A DNA stretch of 44,162 bases from DYGT01 sp964607795 (GTDB taxonomy: Bacteria > Patescibacteriota > Microgenomatia > UBA8517): contig CAZSLA010000004.1 in NCBI GenBank assembly GCA_964607795.1, positions 1 through 44,162 of the forward strand, in the 5' to 3' direction. Positions 1 to 7,698 of the stretch are shown in pieces (the first letter of the stretch is position 1; the number at the start of each line of letters is the position of its first letter). The notes beneath the pieces are model-generated. The model was not told where the DNA came from, did no database searches, and worked only from the letters and a program-made list of their open reading frames with translations. Both the position numbers and the translations under genes were made by a program.

Positions 1-8
1 ACTGTTTG

Positions 9-2456
9 TTATACGTTTGCGACTTTTCTCTCATTGCTAAGTTTATCACGTCCAATGGGCACGTTGTTTTCAGTTGTATAAGTTTGAAGTTCAACCTCTT
101 CAAAACCCGAGGCTTCAAGTATGGCAACCAGCTGTTCTTTAGGGAAGATATTAAATTCCCGCTCCCCGACACCTCCCTCGATTTGGGTCCGAATGGTACC
201 ATAAGGTCGTTGAGGGTGTAACCCTTTGTATTTTCTAGCCTCTGCCTGCCAACTTTTCCCCTCGCCTTCAAGGTCAGCTGCCTCTATCATAAGCCTCCCG
301 CCGGGCACAAGCACCCGATACGCCTCAAGGGCTGATTGAATCTGTCCCTCAACGCCATGGACATCCATCCAAGGCGACCAAACTGAATAAACGCTGCTGT
401 AAGTTTCATCCGGATCGCTAAGTCTAGTAAAATCTTCAATCCTAAAGTGCAAGTTTTCCCGCTCCGCCACCTTTGCGGTACGCAAGTCAACCCCGGTAAA
501 AGACACTTGTGGAAACTCCTCAGAAAGAGGTAAGGTGATACGCGCACCAGAGCCGCTTCCCTGATCTAAAATATTTACTCGCTCCTGCGGAAACTTACGG
601 GTAAGCTGGCGAACAAAGTCTTTAGCAAGCTTAAGATGATACGTTGTCCCTGTAGTTTCACTCGCATGGGCCTCAAGGCTTTCAACCTGAGTATAAAAAT
701 CTAAAACCTCCTGTCTACCCTGTTTAAAAAGACTTGTGTATTTTTTTTCTTTGTAGATCTGAGCTTGCCAGTATTTCACAAGGCGGTTTAAATAAAGGTT
801 CTTTTGTGCACCTTCAGAGCCCGAATAGTTTTTTAGTAGTTCTAGGTAGCCGCTGTCGCTAACGTCAAGTTCATTCACCCTCAGGTCTCTGAGCCCAGAA
901 ACTATATCAATCGTATCATAACCAACGTCTTCATCCCGAATTAAAGGCAAAGCGGCCAGAATAAGGCTACAGACTTTTTGTCTACTCTCAATAGCCCAAG
1001 TGTCGTCTGCAAGGCCGTCTCCTAAAACAGAGTAAATCTGCTCGTCCACAAGGGCAGCCTCCTCAAAAATATCCTTTGCTCTAAATGGATCCATCTGTTG
1101 TCCTATTTCCAAAAAACCATTAATGTCGCCAAAAATATCCCAGCCTAAGATCAAGGTCTTCAGACCCTCACTTCGATAAGCGATAACAAAGTTCAAAAGA
1201 GCCTCTTGATAATGCTCAAAAGAGGAAAAAATCTCAACCAAATCTACTTGTTGTTTGAGTGCAAGGGATGAAATATCCAAATCTGCCCTACGAGCAAGAA
1301 TTGTAGAAAGGGAAAGGAACTTCTCCAGATTGTCACGCCAATATGCAACTTCTGACTCTTCTTGTGCCAAAGCTATCAGATCTTCTCCCTTGTATAAAAT
1401 TACACCTTCTTTTTTGACTCGTTTATAGGAACTTCCTTTCCAATGGTCTACCACATTAATATTAACATCGTTAAACTCACCGAGCTTAAATACCGCCTCA
1501 ATTAGACCTGTTTCCTGAGACACTACAGCCGCAAGCCCGGGAGACATCCGATAAACTTGCATACCTGCATATTCTCGACCCAAACTAAACGCCATGTTTT
1601 CTGTCCAAACAACCCCCTGATTTCCAACTCGTCTTGAGCCTATACCAAATGATATACCTGACTGTCTTTGAAAATCCTCGGGGTATAAAATTCCACGCGA
1701 TAAAAGTTCTTGACAATAGCGAGATATAAATTCATAAGGAGTGCCGCTAATCTGAAATTTGCCATCAGTTGGTTTGCCCGAGTAACCCCATTCCTTAAAA
1801 AAATCTCCCCCGATTGCACGTCTGCGGCTTGGGTAATTGACCATTAACGTTTGATCTTCTCCTTCCCGCATACCTGAACCATATCTTTGGTTTAGAACCA
1901 AATATCCAACAACGAAATCGTGGGTAGACAAATTACTGTCCCAACCGTCCTTTGTGGTCGGGTACTGCTTTGGAAGACGGTTCCTACCCAAATCCCAAAG
2001 CTGAAGAGCACTAATGTTATTTCGAAGATATTCCTCTGAAAGCCCTATGGCGCGCGTTTCAGGTATTGCTAAACCTTTAATCAAACCTCTGTGCTCTGTA
2101 CCCTTTACTAAAACCTGTCTATTCCAAAACAAATTGGCTATTACCTGGACAGAATTTGACCCAAACATCGTAGAAATATCTTGCAAAAGCGGCTGCCTGG
2201 GGTCGCTTGTAAACATGTCATGTCGAAATCTTTTAAAACCAAAATTGCGAAACTTGTCCGTATCAACAGTTATTTGCCCCACCTCATCAATGGTAATATA
2301 ACCTTGCGCTTCAAGGACCATAAAAGCCTTTTTTTCAAACTCCCACCAAGCCTCTGTTTTAGAATCTTCTAATGTTTCAAGCGGGGCTTTGTGCTCAATC
2401 CCCCGATAAGTGGTTCCGTGCTCACCAATCTGGTCTGTGCGCTCGATTTCGTCCAT
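9..2456 (-). CDS. Large protein with C-terminal SAM-dependent methyltransferase domain
   Basis: 815 residues. Residues about 625-790 look like a class I SAM-dependent methyltransferase: motif I is LDQGSGSG near 630-637 (D-x-G-x-G-x-G pattern), followed by an acidic strand end (FTGVDL) and a late LVPGGRLMIEA strand typical of these enzymes. The first 600 residues match no family I recognise; they are soluble, mixed alpha/beta, with no membrane segment or signal peptide. The substrate cannot be told from sequence. It starts 3 nt after the stop of the nucleotidyltransferase-like gene upstream, so it is probably the last gene of a three-gene minus-strand unit. The coding frame ends only 8 bases inside the window edge but has its stop codon, so it is complete. 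The methyltransferase call is fairly sure; the role is unknown. Confidence 0.75.
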   Translation of the reverse strand: MDEIERTDQIGEHGTTYRGIEHKAPLETLEDSKTEAWWEFEKKAFMVLEAQGYITIDEVGQITVDTDKFRNFGFKRFRHDMFTSDPRQPLLQDISTMFGSNSVQVIANLFWNRQVLVKGTEHRGLIKGLAIPETRAIGLSEEYLRNNISALQLWDLGRNRLPKQYPTTKDGWDSNLSTHDFVVGYLVLNQRYGSGMREGEDQTLMVNYPSRRRAIGGDFFKEWGYSGKPTDGKFQISGTPYEFISRYCQELLSRGILYPEDFQRQSGISFGIGSRRVGNQGVVWTENMAFSLGREYAGMQVYRMSPGLAAVVSQETGLIEAVFKLGEFNDVNINVVDHWKGSSYKRVKKEGVILYKGEDLIALAQEESEVAYWRDNLEKFLSLSTILARRADLDISSLALKQQVDLVEIFSSFEHYQEALLNFVIAYRSEGLKTLILGWDIFGDINGFLEIGQQMDPFRAKDIFEEAALVDEQIYSVLGDGLADDTWAIESRQKVCSLILAALPLIRDEDVGYDTIDIVSGLRDLRVNELDVSDSGYLELLKNYSGSEGAQKNLYLNRLVKYWQAQIYKEKKYTSLFKQGRQEVLDFYTQVESLEAHASETTGTTYHLKLAKDFVRQLTRKFPQERVNILDQGSGSGARITLPLSEEFPQVSFTGVDLRTAKVAERENLHFRIEDFTRLSDPDETYSSVYSVWSPWMDVHGVEGQIQSALEAYRVLVPGGRLMIEAADLEGEGKSWQAEARKYKGLHPQRPYGTIRTQIEGGVGEREFNIFPKEQLVAILEASGFEEVELQTYTTENNVPIGRDKLSNERKVANV

Positions 2457-2459
2457 GCT

Positions 2460-3299
2460 TTATTTTAACACTACGCCTCGCCTCGCAAGCTCGGTGATAA
2501 TCCTTCTTTCCCAATCCACCGGATGAAAAAGTGCCCGCCTCCGGCTAACCATCTCGCGCGTAATTTTATGGCGCATATAGGCCTTTTGCAGCAAATATGC
2601 GATAGGTTCAAAAATAGCCAAGGGTAAAAATTTTTGAGCTTTGCAGGTGCGCAGCACTTTTGCTTCGTGGGTGTGCGGCCAGTATTTTTTGTACCAGACA
2701 TTTTTGGCCATGAGTTTTTCATAAGTTTTAAGTCTGTCAGCCAAAGGGATAATCTGGGCAAGCTCGTGGGCTGCAAAAAGGCTGGGGCTAATTGTGAGGT
2801 CTGACTCATCAAGCCACATGTTGAGACAGATTTTGTTGCTTTCTGCTTTTTGACCAAAGCGCCTGATCTCAATGCCTTTTAATTTTAAAAGCACATGCAC
2901 CAACAATCTGCTTGTCCACATAGTATTTTTTTGGCTAATCACAAGTAGGTCAATGTCGTCGCCGGCCTGGGTATTGTGCATGGCCAGGGAGCCTGTAATA
3001 CCCACAAACAAAATGCTTGGAAGCCTAGCTATAAGCTCGGTGCTTTTTAGTGCAAGGGCCATTTTTTTTTGTGAGGCACACCCACGCTTTATGCGCTTAG
3101 AAATATTTTTTTCCCGCCCGCTCAAAAAATAAAAGCCCTTATCATACTCAAAGCGAGGAGCTTTTTGAGCCTTAAAGGCAAATACTCCCTCTCCCATTTG
3201 CCAATACTCAAGCTCGCGCTCGGTCATTGGGTAAGAGAAAATATCGTGGTAAACAAGCGAGGCTAATTTACTGGGTTTGAGTGGTTGCGACAAGGCCAT
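2460..3299 (-). CDS. Nucleotidyltransferase-fold protein
   Basis: 279 residues from the ATG at 3299. The frame is open upstream, but that part lies over the preceding gene; MALSQPLKP is the plausible start. The stretch GITGSLAMHNTQAGDDIDLL has the G-S-x(n)-D-x-D pattern of the polymerase-beta nucleotidyltransferase superfamily: a GS turn followed by the metal-binding acidic pair DDID. An N-terminal region of about 85 residues (YHDIFSYPMTERELEYW) resembles a winged-helix-like module, and the C-terminal third is helical and basic. The likely activity is transfer of a nucleotide to an unknown acceptor, but this is inferred from the fold only. It overlaps the end of the solute-binding protein gene by 32 bases and precedes the methyltransferase gene by 3 nt, which suggests co-transcription. 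Confidence 0.65.
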   Translation of the reverse strand: MALSQPLKPSKLASLVYHDIFSYPMTERELEYWQMGEGVFAFKAQKAPRFEYDKGFYFLSGREKNISKRIKRGCASQKKMALALKSTELIARLPSILFVGITGSLAMHNTQAGDDIDLLVISQKNTMWTSRLLVHVLLKLKGIEIRRFGQKAESNKICLNMWLDESDLTISPSLFAAHELAQIIPLADRLKTYEKLMAKNVWYKKYWPHTHEAKVLRTCKAQKFLPLAIFEPIAYLLQKAYMRHKITREMVSRRRALFHPVDWERRIITELARRGVVLK

Positions 3300-4854
3300 A
3301 TTGAGATAAAACTTGCTGCACCCCGGAGGCAGTGGTCTTGAGGGCGCTTGCGGAATCACCGGCATTGACCGCATCCATGTAATAATCACCGATACGGCTA
3401 TTGATGCCTGTTTGGCCGTCGTGAGTATAACCCGCTAAATACCAGCTTTTGGCGTTTGGCGCCAAGTGGATTATGCCCCCCAAAACAGGATCTGTGGCAA
3501 TCAGATCTTGCATATCCGGCCTGGGATAGGGCTCGCCGAACAAGCGCGTAGCCGAAGCCTGGGCATAAAACTTGGTGAGCGTTTCCTTTTGGCTCAAATA
3601 ATCCAAAAATTGCCAAGCTGCTTCAGTATTTTCGCTTCGCGCCCACACACCCTCAACCCAATACGAGGCATAGGTTATATCCGGCTCGGTCGGGTCGTCT
3701 TTTCGAAGTTGAGGTACAGGCACAACGCGAAATTGAAGTGACGGGTTCAAATCAGCAATCTCAAAAGCCCGCCAGGAGGGGCCGAAATACATTGCTAGAT
3801 CGCCATTAGCAAACATTGTGGTTGAATTGGGTAAGGTCTTATCCCAGGCACTAAAACGCCGGTTGATGGCTTTGTAATAATCCAAGGCACTACTGGCCAA
3901 ATTGCCTGTGGGGTTGACCAGACTTGCCCCGTTTTGAAGCATCATGAGAGCAATAATCTCCTGCCAGTGATCCACGTTTTCCGCAATACCCATGGCGACT
4001 CCGGCTTGCTGAATAATGCCGTTTTCGTCTTTGATAGTCAGCTCAAGCGCAAGCTGCAAAAGTTCATCCCAAGTGTTTGGCGGGTTTTTGCCATAAATAC
4101 TAAAAATTTCTTCGTTGATATAAAGCCCCAACCCGTCGTACATGAGAGGCATACCCACGATTTGTGCATCCACGGTCAGGTCCGACACAGCCACGGGGTA
4201 AAAAGTCTGGGCAAACTCCTGGGCAGTCATGATTGAGCCGGGTAAGACAGCAAGCTCACTTTTAAACATTGGCACCCAGGTGTTATGAATCCGGAAAATA
4301 TCCGGGCCTTGGCCGCGGGCCAAAGAATTCATCAGCCGCTCGCGATAATCCTTCTTGGACTGGAATTCGTAGTTAATCGTTACTCCAGGGTGGCTGGCTT
4401 GATAATCAGCAATGATCGGCTCTACAATAGCTTCATCTTCCCACAGCCCCCACCAGGTCAGGCTTAATTCGCGGCCTCCCCCAAAGCCGGATAAATTCGG
4501 CAAAATAAATTTCCACGCCGCAAAAGCCAAGCCCGCAACCAACATTAACACAAGCGGGATAACCAAAAATTTTTTGGGCAAGCCCTTTTTGGGCGGCTTG
4601 GTTTCGGCTCCGGTTTGCGGGGGCGGACCACTGAGCGGTGGTGGGGGTGGAGGGGATGCCGGCGTGGCGACCGATGCAGCCGACGCAGGGTTCGAGTTTA
4701 TCGGCTCTTTTGTAACTACCGGGGAAGACACTTCTTTTTGAGGGCCTGAGGGCACATTTGCTGCCACGGGCGGGACGGCCACATCCTCACTCACCGAGGG
4801 AAAAATTGGGATTGATTGACCGGAACTGGGGTTTTGAGGATTTTGAGCAGTCAT
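3268..4854 (-). CDS. Membrane-anchored extracellular solute-binding protein (family 1-like)
   Basis: 528 residues from the ATG at 4854 (MTAQNPQNP); an upstream in-frame ATG would run into the divergent gene. Residues 1-90 are Pro/Ser/Ala-rich and presumably cytoplasmic, 95-116 form one transmembrane helix (KKFLVIPLVLMLVAGLAFAA), and 128-528 resemble an ABC-type sugar-binding protein: SLTWWGLWEDEAIVEPII, then GQGPDIFRIHNTWVP, then MYFGPSWRAFEI. Such proteins normally are lipoproteins delivering sugars to a permease. Here the anchor is a transmembrane helix behind a disordered cytoplasmic tail, and no permease or ATPase gene is near. It may therefore act as a receptor or use a distant permease. 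It is transcribed divergently from the VanW gene with only 29 bp between the starts. Confidence 0.8.
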   Translation of the reverse strand: MTAQNPQNPSSGQSIPIFPSVSEDVAVPPVAANVPSGPQKEVSSPVVTKEPINSNPASAASVATPASPPPPPPLSGPPPQTGAETKPPKKGLPKKFLVIPLVLMLVAGLAFAAWKFILPNLSGFGGGRELSLTWWGLWEDEAIVEPIIADYQASHPGVTINYEFQSKKDYRERLMNSLARGQGPDIFRIHNTWVPMFKSELAVLPGSIMTAQEFAQTFYPVAVSDLTVDAQIVGMPLMYDGLGLYINEEIFSIYGKNPPNTWDELLQLALELTIKDENGIIQQAGVAMGIAENVDHWQEIIALMMLQNGASLVNPTGNLASSALDYYKAINRRFSAWDKTLPNSTTMFANGDLAMYFGPSWRAFEIADLNPSLQFRVVPVPQLRKDDPTEPDITYASYWVEGVWARSENTEAAWQFLDYLSQKETLTKFYAQASATRLFGEPYPRPDMQDLIATDPVLGGIIHLAPNAKSWYLAGYTHDGQTGINSRIGDYYMDAVNAGDSASALKTTASGVQQVLSQYGLVATTQTQ

Positions 4855-4865
4855 CTTTAAAATAA

Positions 4866-4875
4866 ATGATATCAT
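4866..4875. promoter_or_regulatory. Palindromic bidirectional -10 element
   Basis: ATGATATCAT is a perfect 10-bp palindrome lying between two divergent starts. Read on plus it gives TATCAT 8 nt before the VanW ATG (4884); read on minus it gives TATCAT 11 nt before the solute-binding protein ATG (4854). Both are one base from TATAAT. No Shine-Dalgarno is evident for either gene. Assignment as two face-to-face -10 boxes is inference. Confidence 0.45.
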
Positions 4876-4883
4876 ACAAGAAC

Positions 4884-6641
4884 ATGAGAAGTAAGATAAA
4901 AAGACTATTGCTAATGGCTTTTTTGCTGGCACCGGCTCTAACTTGTGGTGCGGCCGCGCTTTTTTTTCTGGGCTACCGCGACCGCATTTACCCGGGTGTG
5001 CACCTGGCGAGCGTGTCTTTGGGTGGAAAAACTAAAGCCCAGGCATTAAACGAGCTCCAAAAAATAAGCTTGCCTCCTGAACTTGAGCTTTATTATCCCC
5101 AAGACCCCAGCCAAAAATTTACTCTTTCCACAAGCGAACTGGAAATCAGCTATAACTGGGAGGAAAATGTGGAGAATGCTTATGCAATCGGAAGAAACAG
5201 CGCTTTTGAAACAAAATTGGTAGCTATTGCCTCAATTGCCTGCAACAAGCTAAACCTGCCCTTAAGCATAAATTACAACCACAACAAGCTGGAAGAATAT
5301 TTATCCGTGGTTGCAGGCCAAATCGTAAACGAGCCTGTGTATCCGCATGCCATGATCGAAAACAACCAAGTTAAAATAGAAAGAGGTCGTGCGGGGCATG
5401 AGCTCAAGGAGGGAGAACTTAAAAACACTATCCTCTTGCGCCTGGCATTTGCAAACTTCTCCCCCATGGAAATTACCACTACCCAGATTAACCCACAAAT
5501 AAACGGCGAGGAGGCCGAGGCCTTAAAAACTCGTGCAGAAAAATTAATGACCAAATCTTTGATTCTGAAGCATGAATATCAAGAGATTTATCTGGATGGC
5601 CCTACCTTGATAAGTTTTCTGACCAGCCCGATGGGGTTTAGCCAGGAGATAATTGCCGAATTTATCAGAAGTCACCGGGATAAAATTGAGCGCCCGGCAC
5701 AAAACCCCTACTTTGTCTTTATGCAACAAGAGGGCCAGGGAAAAGTGCAAGAATTCACACCCGCAAAAGCAGGCATTGCAATCGATGAACCGGCTTTGAA
5801 CCAGCAAATCATGGAAAACATCAAAAGACTAGAGGGCGAAGAACTTACCGAGCTTACGGTGGACATTGCCGTCAAAGAAACGCCTGCTGATTATAAAACC
5901 GAAGACGTCAACAACCTGGGCATCAAAGAACTCATTGGCCGCGGGCAATCTAATTTTCGCGGTTCCGTAGCCTCGCGTGTCTACAACGTAAATCTGGCGG
6001 CCACGCGCGTGAGCGGTACCTTAATTGCCCCAGGCGAGATCTTCTCCTTTAACCAAGCCTTGGGAGATGTTTCCAAATTAACCGGCTATCAAGAAGCGTA
6101 TGTAATCAAAGACGGCAAAACCGTGCTTGGCGATGGCGGCGGCGTCTGCCAAGTGTCCACTACGCTTTTTCGCGCCGCCTTGGATGCTGGCCTGCCCGTT
6201 GTTGAGCGCCGTGCCCATTCCTACCGCGTGGGCTACTATGAGCAGGGCTTTCCCCCAGGATTTGATGCCACGGTTTATTCCCCCACCACGGACTTGAAAT
6301 TTACCAATGACACGCCCGGGCATATCTTGATCCAGACTTATGTCGATACAAAAAATATGAACCTGATGTTTGAGCTCTATGGCACCAGCGACGGACGGGA
6401 GGCAACTACAACCAAACCTGTTATTAATTCTTCAATCGCCCCGGGCGAGGATATTTACACGGACGACCCCACCCTACCCGCCGGCCAGATAAAACAAATC
6501 GAATACAAAGCCTGGGGTGCTAAAGTGCAATTTGATTATAAAGTAACGCGAAACGGCCAAACCATTTACGAAAAAACTTTCTATAGTAATTACAAGCCCT
6601 GGCAGGCGGTATACCTCCGTGGGACCGGCCCAATACAGTAA
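4884..6641 (+). CDS. VanW family protein with peptidoglycan-binding-like repeats
   Basis: 585 residues from the ATG at 4884; the in-frame ATG at 4866 lies within the promoter palindrome. Residues 8-30 are a signal-anchor helix. The extracellular part begins with YPGVHLASVSLGGKTKAQA, typical of the PF12229-type domain found before VanW, which appears repeated. The VanW domain covers about 347-485, with VNLAATRVSGTLIAPGEIFS and GDGGGVCQVSTTLFRAALDA as its hallmark segments. The last 50 residues (KVTRNGQTIYEKTFYSNY) look like a G5-type beta domain. VanW is known from vancomycin-resistance clusters, but its biochemical role is unresolved; a cell-wall function outside the membrane is probable. It lies 9 nt upstream of tsaD and is probably co-transcribed with it. 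Confidence 0.88.
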   Translation: MRSKIKRLLLMAFLLAPALTCGAAALFFLGYRDRIYPGVHLASVSLGGKTKAQALNELQKISLPPELELYYPQDPSQKFTLSTSELEISYNWEENVENAYAIGRNSAFETKLVAIASIACNKLNLPLSINYNHNKLEEYLSVVAGQIVNEPVYPHAMIENNQVKIERGRAGHELKEGELKNTILLRLAFANFSPMEITTTQINPQINGEEAEALKTRAEKLMTKSLILKHEYQEIYLDGPTLISFLTSPMGFSQEIIAEFIRSHRDKIERPAQNPYFVFMQQEGQGKVQEFTPAKAGIAIDEPALNQQIMENIKRLEGEELTELTVDIAVKETPADYKTEDVNNLGIKELIGRGQSNFRGSVASRVYNVNLAATRVSGTLIAPGEIFSFNQALGDVSKLTGYQEAYVIKDGKTVLGDGGGVCQVSTTLFRAALDAGLPVVERRAHSYRVGYYEQGFPPGFDATVYSPTTDLKFTNDTPGHILIQTYVDTKNMNLMFELYGTSDGREATTTKPVINSSIAPGEDIYTDDPTLPAGQIKQIEYKAWGAKVQFDYKVTRNGQTIYEKTFYSNYKPWQAVYLRGTGPIQ

Positions 6642-6650
6642 AAAATTAAT

Positions 6651-7673
6651 ATGATAATCCTTGGCATTGAAACCAGCTGTGATGAAACAGGTGCTGCGGT
6701 GGTAAAAGACGGCAAGCATCTTTTGAGTAACGTCGTTGCCTCTTCCCAGGATCTGCACGCCAAAACCGGGGGCATCATCCCGGAAATTGCCGCCCGTCAG
6801 CAACTTGCCTCCATCAACCCTGTCATCAACGAGGCCATGGCCGTGGCCAAAGTCTCCAGAGACGACATTGACGCCATTGCTGTGACCGTAGGACCGGGGC
6901 TTATTGGTTCGCTTTTGGTGGGTGTGGAAACCGCCAAAACCATAAGCGTGCTTTGGCAAAAACCGATTGTACCCGTCAATCATCTACTGGGGCATGTGTA
7001 TGCAACTTTTATCAAGCGCAAACTACCCACATTCCCAGCAATTGCCCTGGTGGTTTCCGGCGGTCACACGGACATGATTTATATGAAAGACCACCCCAGA
7101 CGCGCTAAAGTCAAGTGGCTTGGCGGCACGCGCGACGACGCGGCGGGAGAAGCTTTTGACAAAATCGGACGGCTTTTGAATTTGCCCTATCCGGGTGGGC
7201 CAAAACTGGCGGCTCTTGCCGATGACTATGTCAAAAGCCATCCCCAAATCAAGCTCAATCTTTTTCCCAGGCCACTGATCGCGACCCCTGATTTCGATTT
7301 TAGCTTTTCCGGATTAAAAACTTCAGTCAAAAACTATTTGGAAAAAAATAAAGATATTGACAAGGGCTTTATTACTGCCCAAGTACAAGCCGCAATCGTG
7401 GATGTAATCGTGGCAAAAGCAACCCTAGCGCGTGAAAAATATAGGGCTTCATCCTTTTTGCTTGCGGGCGGAGTTGGAGCTAATAATAGGCTTCGGAGAA
7501 AATTGGGCGAGGGTATGCCCAATATAGGGAAACCAGGCTGCTTGCACATTCCGGCAGTAAACCTGTGCACTGATAACGCGGCCTGTATAGCCACCTTTGC
7601 CTTTCATAATTATAAGCCACATCCATGGAGAAGAGTTTATGCCAAGCCAAACCTCACGATCGTTGAGCTTTAA
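6651..7673 (+). CDS. tsaD: tRNA N6-adenosine threonylcarbamoyltransferase TsaD
   Basis: 340 residues, normal for bacterial TsaD. It starts MIILGIETSCDETGAAVV, the family's N-terminal phosphate-binding signature. The metal ligands are visible as H111 and H115 in NHLLGHVYATF and D308 in NLCTDNAACIA. Other family motifs are GPGLIGSLLVG, ALVVSGGHTDMIY and FLLAGGVGANNRLR. The enzyme transfers the threonylcarbamoyl group to A37 of ANN-decoding tRNAs in the cytoplasm, working with TsaB and TsaE; neither partner is in this window. The residue between the two histidines, where many family members have E, is L here, a tolerated position as far as I know. It follows the VanW gene by 9 nt and precedes valS by 25 nt. 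Confidence 0.96.
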   Translation: MIILGIETSCDETGAAVVKDGKHLLSNVVASSQDLHAKTGGIIPEIAARQQLASINPVINEAMAVAKVSRDDIDAIAVTVGPGLIGSLLVGVETAKTISVLWQKPIVPVNHLLGHVYATFIKRKLPTFPAIALVVSGGHTDMIYMKDHPRRAKVKWLGGTRDDAAGEAFDKIGRLLNLPYPGGPKLAALADDYVKSHPQIKLNLFPRPLIATPDFDFSFSGLKTSVKNYLEKNKDIDKGFITAQVQAAIVDVIVAKATLAREKYRASSFLLAGGVGANNRLRRKLGEGMPNIGKPGCLHIPAVNLCTDNAACIATFAFHNYKPHPWRRVYAKPNLTIVEL

Positions 7674-7684
7674 AAGCCGAGCCG

Positions 7685-7690
7685 CTATAC
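7685..7690 (+). promoter_or_regulatory. Putative -10 box of valS
   Basis: TATACT ends 8 nt before the valS ATG at 7699 and lies just past the tsaD stop codon. With the usual -10 to start-site distance the transcript would begin at or next to the ATG. No Shine-Dalgarno is present in the short leader. Confidence 0.5.
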
Positions 7691-7698
7691 TAAAACCA

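Noticed and set aside
4284..4741. Plus-strand frames with Gly-rich product in the Pro-rich tail of the solute-binding protein
   Set aside because: The Gly run is only the antisense of the Pro-coding repeat; no start signal or family.
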